A stretch of 64,000 nucleotides of DNA from Nitrospirota bacterium (GCA_016235245.1 JACRLO010000001.1:1-64000); one strand, 5' to 3'. Positions 1-9,583 are shown, counted from the stretch's first letter. Made by a program: numbers and translations. The notes: a model not told the origin generated them from the letters alone.

Positions 1-338
<338 letters not shown>

Positions 339-396
339 TGCTGGTTTCTCTTAAACTCAATTTTTCAATCAACGGTACGCTACGCACCTTTTTCAG

Positions 397-409
397 TTCT
401 CAAAGAGCG
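397..409 (-). promoter_or_regulatory. boxA-like antitermination element in the rRNA leader
   Basis: The minus-strand text CGCTCTTTGAGAA resembles the E. coli boxA core (TGCTCTTTAACAA) and lies in the 16S leader between promoter and gene, where NusB/S10-dependent antitermination elements occur. The call is by motif similarity only. Confidence 0.55.
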
Positions 410-416
410 AGTGAGT

Positions 417-446
417 ATCTTAGACAAATCAATTTAATTTTGTCAA
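417..446 (-). promoter_or_regulatory. Sigma-70 promoter of the rRNA operon
   Basis: The minus strand has TTGACA (446-441), an 18-base spacer and TAAGAT (422-417), about 80 bases before the 16S 5' end. The perfect -35 and near-consensus -10 suit an rRNA promoter. Other promoters further upstream cannot be excluded. Confidence 0.75.
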
Positions 447-510
447 GAGACTAACGAGGAAATTTTTAATGCAGTTGGTTGCTATCGCTGCTACTGCGTT
501 TCCCGTATAA

Positions 511-1662
<1,152 letters not shown>

Positions 1663-1810
1663 CTCAAACAGGGGTAAAGAGACTTCAGGAACCTTTTTGG
1701 CTGATATCTTAGGGGCACCTGTGTCTAGTTTAAACGGGGGCTACTTCGCCTGCCGAGAGCCATAGGATAAACAATTTGGGTTCTTAATTGGTTGTGATTC
1801 TGACATTCAA

Positions 1811-2650
1811 TTAGTTCGATGGGGGATATGCAGGATTGTAGCGCCACTTACTTAAGTCAGCAACAAGTATTTCACTTGGTTCTGTAAGTATTTCATTTGG
1901 TATCATGAAGACTACATCAGAAATTGTGAATACGTAATCATAATCAGCCCAACTAGCTTCTGCACCTTTTATATCTTCCTTTTTTATTGTAATATATCTT
2001 CCACTTTCTTTCATTTGAAAAGATGCATTTTGGAGTCTATACCTAACGCCTCGTTTCAAGCGTGGTCCAGCAGAAACAGAAGTCAACCGATCGCCAAACG
2101 TGTCTTGTACTGATATTAACGCCTGTCCGATGTCGTCGTAATATGTTCGTAGAAGAGCAGTCTTGTATGCCGCTATTGTATGATCACCCTCCAGCAAAAG
2201 AAGGACAAATGTGTAAATGAGATCGAGTCCCTTGATTTCCAGCTCTAGTCGTGAATCTGAAGAAACAGCTTCAATTTTAGTATTATTATGGGTTATTGCA
2301 GTTCTTGAGTGAATAGAAGCATTCCTTAATATTCGTAGAAGCCTGTAGATTTCCTTTGTCATTATATTTAAGTCATCGGCGATTGGTAATGACTTATACT
2401 TTGTTGCAAAGCCTTTTCCTTCCAAGTGGGGAGAATGCAAATCCACATAGGCGTCCAGCAAAGTAAAAAAAACCATTATCTGTAGCAAGATGTTGTCCTT
2501 AAGACGAAAGCCCCCGGAGCTTGCTATTAGAGCAATATGGATCTCTCTTTTATCTTTTTCAATGATAACTTCACGTATTTCAGGGAAATGTATTGCCATA
2601 TCTGTATGTTCTAATGCCTTGAGGGTCTGTTTCAGAAATTCGTTATTCAT
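1811..2650 (-). CDS. Uncharacterised protein with an R-N-x3-H motif (possible HEPN-like)
   Basis: A 279-aa soluble protein I cannot assign to a named family. The N-terminal half is predicted mostly helical. Around residues 101-117 a helix carries RNASIH (R109, N110, H114), which fits the Rx4-6H active-site pattern of HEPN ribonuclease domains. The C-terminal part (about 195-279) looks beta-rich. Base composition is more A+T-rich than the tgt or recD2 genes, which may indicate transfer. No toxin-antitoxin partner with a nucleotidyltransferase motif is adjacent. Function is unknown; the HEPN idea is inference from a short motif. Confidence 0.7.
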   Translation of the reverse strand: MNNEFLKQTLKALEHTDMAIHFPEIREVIIEKDKREIHIALIASSGGFRLKDNILLQIMVFFTLLDAYVDLHSPHLEGKGFATKYKSLPIADDLNIMTKEIYRLLRILRNASIHSRTAITHNNTKIEAVSSDSRLELEIKGLDLIYTFVLLLLEGDHTIAAYKTALLRTYYDDIGQALISVQDTFGDRLTSVSAGPRLKRGVRYRLQNASFQMKESGRYITIKKEDIKGAEASWADYDYVFTISDVVFMIPNEILTEPSEILVADLSKWRYNPAYPPSN

Positions 2651-2774
2651 TTAATACATCTTGCATTTATCTTAGGTATTCAATATCAAATACAAGCATC
2701 TAATAATCTATGCTATTCCAGAGCAGTTCCCTGATATTTCGATAAGTAAGAAACCGCAACTTCATATCCGATTT

Positions 2775-2933
2775 TCATTTGCCTTTAGTCATCCTCACAA
2801 TCTTCATCAGCACCTTCTCAGTAAAGCCGAACCTTACAGGCATATGCATATCATCGCCAATTTTCGATAAGAAACATGTATGGTCAGGACAACACCTTAC
2901 ACAACCTAATATATATTTTGCCTTGACTGCCAT
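2775..2933 (-). CDS. Small Cys-containing protein, 52 aa (paralogue of ORF at 3680-3745)
   Basis: A minus-strand ORF of 52 codons opening MAVKAKYILG and continuing with CVRCCPDHTCFL, so four cysteines fall within ten residues. The C-terminal half is basic (EKVLMKIVRMTKGK). The same opening pattern (M-x-x-K-x-K/R-Y/F-I-L-x-C-x2-C...D-x-T-C-F-L) and similar flanking DNA recur at 3680-3745, which supports it as real or recently real. The ribosome site is weak (AGGG about 12 bases upstream). It lies 71 bases downstream of the membrane-protein gene. I do not recognise the family; metal or redox binding is a guess. Confidence 0.45.
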   Translation of the reverse strand: MAVKAKYILGCVRCCPDHTCFLSKIGDDMHMPVRFGFTEKVLMKIVRMTKGK

Positions 2934-3004
2934 ATGTGTAGCCCTGTCCCTAATGGTTTTCCCGCGCTCCGCAGTGCTAATTGCATATCTACCCCATATC
3001 AGAG

Positions 3005-3649
3005 TTACTTTCCCCCGAACAGATAATACAACTCATCATCATCCGCAATCAACCGGAAGAATTTCCCCGATGCGATCCAGGCAACCCCGAATGCCATAAG
3101 TGCAATCGCCTCCCCATAGTAGGTAATCCGGAACCTGTCCATCGTCTCTGGCGAGAGCAGAAAGTGAGCAGTGGATATGACAACCATGCATCCTATCATG
3201 GTCACCCCGGAGATCAGGTATATGCCGCTTCTCCGTGCCTTTTTCCCGCCAAGCCCCTTGATGTCCTGCCTGAATGGGATGAAGCAGAAGTACGCAAGGA
3301 TCGAAAAAAGCACCGCGGCAGCTACATAATGGATCAACGAATTGAAAGAGCGGGGGCACCCATCGCAGGATGTGGGACAGATCGCCACGAACACCGCTGC
3401 AATCGAAGCAACCTTGCTTGAGGCCGACTCGCTCTCGGTATGGCCGTTATAGGCAAAGAGGAACGAGCCAACCACAAAAAGCAATCCGACAAAGACGTCC
3501 CGCGCATTTGAATAGTACGATGCACTGATGGATGTGAGACGCTCTGGCGCGATCAGGCTGACCACGATCGGAAGCGAAAATGCGATCAAACCCATCAGCA
3601 GCCTCAGCGCCCTATAGTCAAACACAGACGTTAAAGTCGGCTTATCCAT
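3005..3649 (-). CDS. Multi-pass membrane protein with SISASYY / RDVFVG motif
   Basis: A 214-aa protein with about six hydrophobic segments (near residues 14-34, 52-66, 80-92, 107-125, 142-162 and 180-195). The first loop holds SISASYYSNARDVFVG, a pattern I recall from uncharacterised bacterial membrane proteins. A Cys-containing stretch, CPTSCDGCP, lies near 92-100. The ATG has a strong ribosome site (GGAG about 8 bases upstream). It follows the 21-codon Cys mini-ORF and precedes the 52-aa relative of that ORF. No catalytic residues are evident and the function is unknown. Confidence 0.8.
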   Translation of the reverse strand: MDKPTLTSVFDYRALRLLMGLIAFSLPIVVSLIAPERLTSISASYYSNARDVFVGLLFVVGSFLFAYNGHTESESASSKVASIAAVFVAICPTSCDGCPRSFNSLIHYVAAAVLFSILAYFCFIPFRQDIKGLGGKKARRSGIYLISGVTMIGCMVVISTAHFLLSPETMDRFRITYYGEAIALMAFGVAWIASGKFFRLIADDDELYYLFGGK

Positions 3650-3679
3650 TATGCCTTCTCCTTTATAATCATTTTCTGT

Positions 3680-3745
3680 TCACAAGAAACATGTAGAGTC
3701 GGTACACATTGAGCAATATAATATAAACCTCGTCTTAAATGTCAT
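3680..3745 (-). CDS. 21-codon Cys mini-ORF, truncated copy or leader peptide
   Basis: It opens MTFKTRFILYC and continues SMCTDSTCFL, then stops with TGA. It aligns with the first 22 residues of the 52-aa ORF at 2775-2933, and the flanking DNA (CTAC-n-CATATG) is also alike, so the two are diverged duplicates. The stop comes 31 bases before the ATG of the downstream membrane-protein gene. It may be a decayed copy or a translated leader; the sequence does not decide. Confidence 0.3.
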   Translation of the reverse strand: MTFKTRFILYCSMCTDSTCFL

Positions 3746-3785
3746 ATGCGTAGACCGGACCATAGCGTTCCATGTGCTTTGGTAT

Positions 3786-5462
3786 CTATATACCATCACA
3801 GCCAGGCACAAAAACAGACTTACCCTGAATCGCTCTAGTTAATTCTCTTGCATACCCACAATAACCAAATATATTAGGGTGAGCAGCGCCAGCTGGCACT
3901 GAGCCCTTACTTACTCTGCCATCAATTGTATCCTCCACATTACCTGTAAGACCTTGTCTTTTGTATGACCCCCATACGGTATTAAACCATGATCTGGAAC
4001 TGCATATTCCCTTGCCATGAAATGTTTTGCTCACATCAACAACTGACCACTTATCGTCCTTTATGTCTCTTATTGCCTGATTAAGCGGCTTCAATAAGGA
4101 ATCGCGTGCAAATAAATACTCTGCTTTATCAAGACCCACCAGATACGGTAGGAATGGTATGCTAAGTCCGACGGCAGTTCGACCTAACCCAGTTTTCTTG
4201 TCATCACAAAGCTGTCCGTTTTCATCCTGAGTCGGGTCTGGATACGTAGTAATCAAGACCCGCCTCGCATTGAGTTTCTGCAAGTGATTTTTCAGCTGCT
4301 CGTAATGTAATGGCAACAAAGAAAACCTTTTTTTAAGATTGTTTTGCACATCCTTGATACACGAAGAGCCTGCATCGCACCTTCTCACGATTAAATCCTT
4401 TATTACAGGGCCAAAGAGGACATCATTTCCTCCGATCGACAAGAGCACGATATCAGGCTGCCTATGCTCTCCGCTACAAGACCTGGTATCAGCAGTCTGC
4501 TGCATACAAAGAGCATTGTGAGCTGCTTCTATCTGTGCCGATAATAAGTGCGCAGTTTCAGGCAACAAGGGCGCTTCCTCTGTTGCGTTAGCAGATTCAA
4601 AAGAAACCCTGACTTGTCTCGGAGTCTCTCTGCCAATATATGGAGAAAGCAGGCCGCCGTCACCGGGGTCTGTTGGATCCAAATCGCCGTTTACACCTTT
4701 ACCTTGACCTGCTATTTCGGCACCAGAGCAGGCAAAAGAAAGAAATGTCACGGACTGATGTTTATTCTGTCGGGCCAATGCAAGCGCAGTTAAAGAATGA
4801 CCTGACAATAGGGAACGGTGGCACAAATGGTCCGTCCATCTGGCAGGCCTATACGAGGGAGCAGACATTATGTCCAGGTTAGGTTCATAACCAACGCTGA
4901 CCTCAGGAGCACCTTCACCAGAGGCAAAAGAATCTCCAAGGGACACGACCAATAAATCTGATGGTTGGATTATTATAGAATCATTAGCAATAATATTATT
5001 GGACTTATCTCTTACAATTACAGCCACGGTAGTTGGTTTCGATGTAAAGGAAGATGTCCATGTCTCACAAGAAGAATTTGACAAGAGATCTCCATCCAAT
5101 CTCCACTCACAAAACCGAGAGCGCTCACTCAACTTGCCAGATAGTGATATCTTAATTAGCCACGATTCCGGTATGTGTGAATAGCCAGACTGATAACTGG
5201 TATCTTTGGAGGACCACTTCGATCTTGGCATTTGTTCTCCGAATGAAGGATACCGGCTTCGCCCCTCTGCATCTCTAATAAACCGCCTCAACTGCCTCAC
5301 AAATGCATCTTCATCATAATAACCGTCAATAATGCGAAACCGATTTTGGATTTCCCATGAAATAGCAGAAGCCGCCCAGGAGATAGAGGACTGAGCACAT
5401 ATAAATGTGCCAATAGCAATCGTCAATAGACAAAACAATCTGATTAACCGCTTTCCAATCAC
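3786..5462 (-). CDS. Secreted SGNH/GDSL-family hydrolase
   Basis: A 558-aa protein beginning with a GTG codon preceded by AGGAGG. Residues 1-31 form a signal peptide (basic start, hydrophobic core, WAASA end). After a ~140-residue N-terminal region of unknown fold come the SGNH blocks: SLGDSFASGEG near 175 (nucleophile Ser), SIGGNDVLF near 340 (block III Asn) and AAHPNIFGY near 525 (catalytic His). Such enzymes cleave acyl or acetyl esters; the substrate cannot be told. Six or more cysteines in the mature part suggest disulfides and an extracytoplasmic location. It is a single gene separated by ~100 bases from the protease pair upstream. Confidence 0.85.
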   Translation of the reverse strand: MIGKRLIRLFCLLTIAIGTFICAQSSISWAASAISWEIQNRFRIIDGYYDEDAFVRQLRRFIRDAEGRSRYPSFGEQMPRSKWSSKDTSYQSGYSHIPESWLIKISLSGKLSERSRFCEWRLDGDLLSNSSCETWTSSFTSKPTTVAVIVRDKSNNIIANDSIIIQPSDLLVVSLGDSFASGEGAPEVSVGYEPNLDIMSAPSYRPARWTDHLCHRSLLSGHSLTALALARQNKHQSVTFLSFACSGAEIAGQGKGVNGDLDPTDPGDGGLLSPYIGRETPRQVRVSFESANATEEAPLLPETAHLLSAQIEAAHNALCMQQTADTRSCSGEHRQPDIVLLSIGGNDVLFGPVIKDLIVRRCDAGSSCIKDVQNNLKKRFSLLPLHYEQLKNHLQKLNARRVLITTYPDPTQDENGQLCDDKKTGLGRTAVGLSIPFLPYLVGLDKAEYLFARDSLLKPLNQAIRDIKDDKWSVVDVSKTFHGKGICSSRSWFNTVWGSYKRQGLTGNVEDTIDGRVSKGSVPAGAAHPNIFGYCGYARELTRAIQGKSVFVPGCDGI

Positions 5463-5566
5463 AATCCTCCTGATTAATAGAATAACTACTGGCAGGCTTC
5501 AAATAGTCAGCTTGGTCAGCATTCAGTTACTCTGTATTCTTCACACATATGAGGAGTCATCCCCTC

Positions 5567-6844
5567 TCATCTCTTCCCCATCATCCCGACATATACCTTC
5601 AAAAACTCTCCCCATTTCGTCTTTCTCACAAAATCGAGCTTTGCATAAAGAGGCGAGATCTTCTTTGTCGGGAAATAGATCGACAGGCCGTGGGAGTTTT
5701 TTACGGCTACGCCCTTAAAGCCTGACGTTACGATCATGCCGTTATTCGTGAGGGCATCGACAACCGTAGCGCAGGCTGCCTTGATCTCTTTGTTGGCATA
5801 ACCCTGTTTTAATAAGCCGCAAAAATCAACGAGGTCTACGTATTCGGGTGTGTAATATGCCTGTGCTTGTGAGCGGGCCAGGATAACTGCCATCTTGACC
5901 GCAGCTGAGGCGCATCCCTTTATAAGCGCCTTTGCAAGCCCGTCGATTGCTGCTGCCACCTGCGGAGACTTTGTGATGTCACAGGCTGACTGGGTCACAC
6001 TGTCTGAGGCCTTATAGGATTTGAGGTATTTATCGACGATCATCTTCGAGACTGCCTCAGGCGTCATCGAGGGTTTTGCAGCAAGGGCTGCAAGCACTGT
6101 GTCATAGGGCCAGCCGTCTCCGGGTTCGACCTCTTCAGAGCCAACGCAATAGAGGGCCGTATCTTTCAGCTGATACTGGACCTCAACCATGTTCATAAGG
6201 CAGGCGTCCATGCCTATGATATCGATCTTCCTGCCGAGCTTTGCAATGACTGAGCTGAAGACCTTCTTCAGTTCGATATTGTCCAGAAAATCCCTTGCGT
6301 CATCGTCAAAGGCAATCGCCCTGGTAGTCAGCGCTTTTTCAATGGACGTGCTGAAGACCGCCCTGCGCATGCGACGGCTTGAGACTGAACGCATCAGCCC
6401 AAAAGGGATCGTGCCTTTTGCGCCAAAGTTAGTATCTGATATCGATTTACCCTTGCGGCTGATTTCCATCTTTATGCTGCGGGCCAGGCGGTAAATGTTT
6501 TCATCGTCCCAGCCTGCTCCGTGGTTCCATATCACAACCAGATAATGCTCGGCAGGATACTTCTCTGCGGCCCAGAGAATAAAGTCGGTCAGCACCTTCG
6601 GGTCACCTGTGTTGGTCTCACCCAGATCCTGAACAACATCTGCCCCAAGCTCTCCTGCCGGCTTTATAGCGTATCGTTTCGTTGTCCCCTTTTTCCCTAT
6701 CCTGTCGAACTGGGCAATGATATTCAGCCCGTTTTTCGATCCGACCTTCTTCATCTCCAGGAGGTCCCCAACGCCGGCGCCGTCCAGGTTGTTGTCCCCT
6801 GCAAGATATACCATAACCGTCCAGTCCGCCTTTTTCTCAGCCAT
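5567..6844 (-). CDS. Clostripain-like (peptidase C11) cysteine protease
   Basis: A 425-aa protein of clan CD (caspase/gingipain fold). The N-terminus DWTVMVYLAGDNNLD is the family opening. The catalytic dyad is visible as His108 in WNHGAGW and Cys215 in GMDACLM, followed by GSEEVEPGDGWPY, the usual post-Cys segment. No signal peptide or lipobox is present, unlike many secreted C11 enzymes, so it may act in the cytoplasm. The segment around residues 121-186 is basic and could hold a self-cleavage site, as in clostripain; that is inference. Its start overlaps the end of the transglutaminase-like gene by 8 bases, so the two are translationally coupled. Confidence 0.9.
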   Translation of the reverse strand: MAEKKADWTVMVYLAGDNNLDGAGVGDLLEMKKVGSKNGLNIIAQFDRIGKKGTTKRYAIKPAGELGADVVQDLGETNTGDPKVLTDFILWAAEKYPAEHYLVVIWNHGAGWDDENIYRLARSIKMEISRKGKSISDTNFGAKGTIPFGLMRSVSSRRMRRAVFSTSIEKALTTRAIAFDDDARDFLDNIELKKVFSSVIAKLGRKIDIIGMDACLMNMVEVQYQLKDTALYCVGSEEVEPGDGWPYDTVLAALAAKPSMTPEAVSKMIVDKYLKSYKASDSVTQSACDITKSPQVAAAIDGLAKALIKGCASAAVKMAVILARSQAQAYYTPEYVDLVDFCGLLKQGYANKEIKAACATVVDALTNNGMIVTSGFKGVAVKNSHGLSIYFPTKKISPLYAKLDFVRKTKWGEFLKVYVGMMGKR

Positions 6845-7559
6845 GTCCCCTCCCTTTAAACATTTTCATATTCACCCGGTTCTTTCTTGCCCTGAAATAT
6901 TTACCGATGTTTGCGCCCTTCTGATCGTCTATATCAGTGGGCTGGATCTCCCAGAGGTGGTAGTTGTTAAAGCAGTAGTAAGGAACGTAGCGGAAAGACC
7001 GGCCCAATTCAGCGAGCATATCAGCCTCAGGCATCAAAGCAGGAATTGCATCGAGGGTGCTTTCGAGGATGCACCATCTGCCAAGCTCATTTTTGTACAG
7101 AGGCCAGCAGTGGCCGCCAAGAGATTTGCTCTTTTCGTCAAAGACCTCTCCAAGCACGACCCGCACACAAAAAGGGCTTATGCCGGCTGCGATCAGCAGG
7201 CTTGCCAGAAGGAAGCTCCCGTCTTCGCAATCGCCCTTCCTTATCTGATAGGTCTCAGGAGGAAAGAGCCAGAAGTCGGCCTTTTTGTATTTCGTGGTGT
7301 CGTAGACATAGGTAATGCTTTCGGCAGCGAATTGCCAGATGACCCTGGCCCGCTTGTCAAAGTCACCGGGGTTTTTAGTGGAGGGGAGTCCGCAGTCTGC
7401 CCTGAGGTCTTTCAGGATCTCCTTCATGATGATGTTGTCTTCGAAGGATATCCATTCTCTTATGTCGGCAGTAATAGATTTCTTTTCGCCGATGATAAAC
7501 CTTTTTTTCTCAATTGCAGTGTCCTGTACAATGCGCTCGCCGTCCCAGGTAAACCCCAT
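6837..7559 (-). CDS. Transglutaminase-like cysteine protease
   Basis: A 240-aa protein with the transglutaminase-like core: Cys111 in RKGDCEDGSFLLASLL, His150 in LGGHCWPLY, and an acidic residue in CILESTLDAIP (E166 or D170) completing the triad. The Cys-Glu-Asp context resembles bacterial transglutaminase-like proteases more than crosslinking enzymes. No signal peptide is seen. It is the first gene of a two-gene unit with the C11 peptidase. The pairing of two different cysteine-protease folds implies a shared pathway, such as processing of one by the other or of a common target. That is inference. Confidence 0.85.
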   Translation of the reverse strand: MGFTWDGERIVQDTAIEKKRFIIGEKKSITADIREWISFEDNIIMKEILKDLRADCGLPSTKNPGDFDKRARVIWQFAAESITYVYDTTKYKKADFWLFPPETYQIRKGDCEDGSFLLASLLIAAGISPFCVRVVLGEVFDEKSKSLGGHCWPLYKNELGRWCILESTLDAIPALMPEADMLAELGRSFRYVPYYCFNNYHLWEIQPTDIDDQKGANIGKYFRARKNRVNMKMFKGRGHG

Positions 7560-7697
7560 GCCTCAGCCCTCTCCCTGCTGTTGACGTAGATGAATGGTAT
7601 AAGATTCGCCGGAATAGCTCTTTATTTTTAACCGGCATTATTTTTTACCATATTGAGATAGGGAATGTGACCTACTCAAAAGGGCAGGTAAAGAGGT

Positions 7698-8519
7698 TTA
7701 TAGATAATTCTTCTGAAGAGCGATTGACAAGGCGTGACATCTGCTTGAGGCGTTGAGTTTATAGAGGATGTTCTTCATATGGAATTTTACGGTATGCACC
7801 GAGATCACGAGGCTTGAGGCGACTTCCCTGTCGGTCTTGCCTTCCCGCATGCAGCCTAATATTTCCCGCTCCCTCAGCGTAAGGATATTTTTCGATTTCA
7901 AAGAGGAAGCACGGACTATTTTCGCAAGCGCCTCATGCAGGAACGTTACCGAGTATTGCAGTATGGCCTCTGTGCGGCTGTGCTCTTCGATCGAGTCACC
8001 CGAAAAATAAAAGAGACTTCCGGCCTTTTCTCCGTTATAGCATCGTGCACCGCATGCATATCCCCTGCTCAGGCCAAATTCGGCTGAATGGCGGAGCAGC
8101 GCAGAAGACGGAGGATATGTTCTGTAGGTTCTTTCCCAGAACTGCACCGCATAATTCCTGAAATGTTCTGTTGCCACAGGATCAGTATGGAGATAGCCCC
8201 TGGAGACATAGCGGTCAAGCCAGCCGGAAGGGAAGTTTGCATTTAACATATCAACGGATGCGATACGGTCATCCTGATCAAGGGCAGCAAGCAGACAGCA
8301 GGAAAATTCAGCCCCAAAGAGTTTCCCGAAATAGGTGAGCAGGTCTTTGAGGTCGCCCTCCTCTTTACACATAATGCTTGCATCCATGATTTCAAGGAGA
8401 GAGAGGGCGTCGTCTTTTGAGAGGAACTTCTTAAGCGGTCTGCCGTCCGGGATGAGGCCTTCTGATTTTAGCGGCTGCAGCTCCTGAGCCTGCGGGACAG
8501 TCACCCCGCTGCTTCCCAT
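7698..8519 (-). CDS. LuxR-family regulator with autoinducer-binding-like domain
   Basis: About 273 aa from the in-frame ATG at 8519; a TTG seven codons earlier is possible. The central domain contains FPSGWLDRYVSRGYLHTDPV followed by FWE, matching the conserved W-x3-Y...D-P and W positions of LuxR autoinducer-binding domains. The C-terminal ~60 residues are a GerE/LuxR helix-turn-helix (LTLREREILGCMREGKTDRE, then VHTVKFHMKNI). No luxI-type synthase is in the window, so it is a LuxR solo whose ligand is unknown. A near-perfect promoter lies just upstream, inside the 3' end of the PilZ gene. Confidence 0.88.
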   Translation of the reverse strand: MGSSGVTVPQAQELQPLKSEGLIPDGRPLKKFLSKDDALSLLEIMDASIMCKEEGDLKDLLTYFGKLFGAEFSCCLLAALDQDDRIASVDMLNANFPSGWLDRYVSRGYLHTDPVATEHFRNYAVQFWERTYRTYPPSSALLRHSAEFGLSRGYACGARCYNGEKAGSLFYFSGDSIEEHSRTEAILQYSVTFLHEALAKIVRASSLKSKNILTLREREILGCMREGKTDREVASSLVISVHTVKFHMKNILYKLNASSRCHALSIALQKNYL

Positions 8520-8559
8520 GCACCATCGAAATCCCCCCAATATCTTTCAGAATAGAAAA

Positions 8560-8588
8560 AATATAGGGGAAAACAGTCAGCGTGTCAA
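8560..8588 (-). promoter_or_regulatory. Sigma-70 promoter for the LuxR-type gene
   Basis: The minus strand reads TTGACA (8588-8583), 17 bases, then TATATT (8565-8560). It sits about 40 bases before the start at 8519 and overlaps the last codons and stop of the PilZ gene. The near-consensus boxes and ideal spacing make it a strong constitutive-type promoter. Confidence 0.75.
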
Positions 8589-9164
8589 GCCTGCCGGCAC
8601 CTTTCTTGCCACCTCTCCCTGCAGCGAGAGTCTGGTCTTTGTCCCGGGAGTCACAAACGACGTTTTGACAGATTGTCCAAGAGAAAAATCAGCCCTGCTC
8701 TCAAACCCCATGCCCGTCTCACTGAAATCTATCGACATGCCGGAGTATTGAAGATTGCTCTCAGGGGTCACGATTGTAATGATGATCTGAAAAGCCCTGC
8801 GCTGCGGAATGTCCAGACACGAAGCGACCTCGGAGAGGAATTTGACCTTGTCCACAGGCAGAGGGAACTCAACCTCGCCGTTGATTACGGATGCCGACTT
8901 CCTTTTCATGGAAAGACTTATCGGAAGGACCGCAACCCTCGGGACCTTTCCATAGACACGGTCTGACAACAGGGCAGCAATATCCCTCCGGTAATCCTCC
9001 TCGTCCTTCTGGGCAAGAAGAACCACCATGTCAGGCACTTCAGCGGCATTGAGCGCCTCATTGACTGAACTGAAGACCTTGTAGTCGGCATTCATATCCT
9101 CAAAAAAGGTCTTGACGGTCCTGAGCCCGTTTGGGGTCGTCTCTATTAGGTGAAAGTGTTTCAT
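8577..9164 (-). CDS. PilZ-domain protein with degenerate receiver-like N-terminus
   Basis: 195 aa. Residues 1-110 resemble a response-regulator receiver in pattern (HLIETTPNGL..., PDMVVLLAQ) but lack the acidic cluster and phospho-Asp. Residues ~120-195 resemble PilZ: RRAFQIIITI with the PilZ-type Arg pair, then SGMSIDFSETGMGF, equivalent to D-x-S-x-x-G. PilZ domains bind cyclic di-GMP. The domain ends unusually early (GEVARKVPAGLTR) without the usual last strand, and the promoter of the next gene occupies this end. Divergent from the cupin gene. Confidence 0.75.
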   Translation of the reverse strand: MKHFHLIETTPNGLRTVKTFFEDMNADYKVFSSVNEALNAAEVPDMVVLLAQKDEEDYRRDIAALLSDRVYGKVPRVAVLPISLSMKRKSASVINGEVEFPLPVDKVKFLSEVASCLDIPQRRAFQIIITIVTPESNLQYSGMSIDFSETGMGFESRADFSLGQSVKTSFVTPGTKTRLSLQGEVARKVPAGLTR

Positions 9165-9205
9165 TCTTTATTATTCAGTCCCGTATGATTTGAGTCATAG
9201 CCTTT

Positions 9206-9221
9206 CGGCCTGTGCCATGCA
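9206..9221 (+). promoter_or_regulatory. Possible sigma-54 (-24/-12) promoter for cupin-ferredoxin genes
   Basis: CGGCCTG...ATGCA gives GG at 9207-9208 and GC at 9219-9220 separated by 10 bases, the required sigma-54 spacing, about 25 bases before the cupin start. It matches the consensus only partly (TGGCAC-N5-TTGCA). No upstream activator site was identified. Confidence 0.3.
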
Positions 9222-9245
9222 ATAATATCAGAAAAGGAGGATACC

Positions 9246-9560
9246 ATGGAAATACTTGATCTCAAAAAACTCATTACGTTTTATCCGGACAAGATCGGCA
9301 GGGAAATGCTGGCTGAAAAGCCTGAAATGCGCGTTGCACTCATGTGCCTGGAGCCGGGGCAGGAATTGAAACCGCATAAGGCACCAATGAGGCTGCTAAT
9401 GTATTGCGTTGAAGGCAGGGGAACGTTTATCATAGGAGAAGAAGAAGTTGACGCGGACGAAAAGACCTGTCTTCTCTGCGATCCCATGATACCGCACGGG
9501 TTTAAGGCTGACAAGGGGAGCAGGCTTGTAGTTATGGCAGTGGTAACACCTGTCGATTAA
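9246..9560 (+). CDS. Small single-domain cupin protein
   Basis: A 104-aa protein with a cupin_2-like beta-barrel pattern. Motif 1 is LEPGQELKPHKAP with a later conserved-type Glu (VEGRGTFII), and motif 2 is DPMIPHGF. Two candidate metal-binding His residues are visible, so metal binding is plausible. A strong ribosome site (AGGAGG, 5 bases before ATG) is present. It is followed 23 bases later by a ferredoxin gene, and the pair ends in a terminator, so they form a two-gene operon. Its role may be oxygen or small-molecule sensing or a small metalloenzyme; not decidable here. Confidence 0.85.
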   Translation: MEILDLKKLITFYPDKIGREMLAEKPEMRVALMCLEPGQELKPHKAPMRLLMYCVEGRGTFIIGEEEVDADEKTCLLCDPMIPHGFKADKGSRLVVMAVVTPVD

Positions 9561-9583
9561 ACCACTTTTTTAAGGAGGCTGTA

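Noticed and set aside
1663-1810. Intergenic stretch after tgt, checked for a terminator or small RNA
   Set aside because: No strong hairpin with T-run and no ORF with a ribosome site was found.
2779-3099. 106-codon plus-strand frame over the mini-ORF and membrane-gene end
   Set aside because: It lies antisense to the membrane-protein C-terminus and the Cys mini-ORF, with no recognisable motif or ribosome site.
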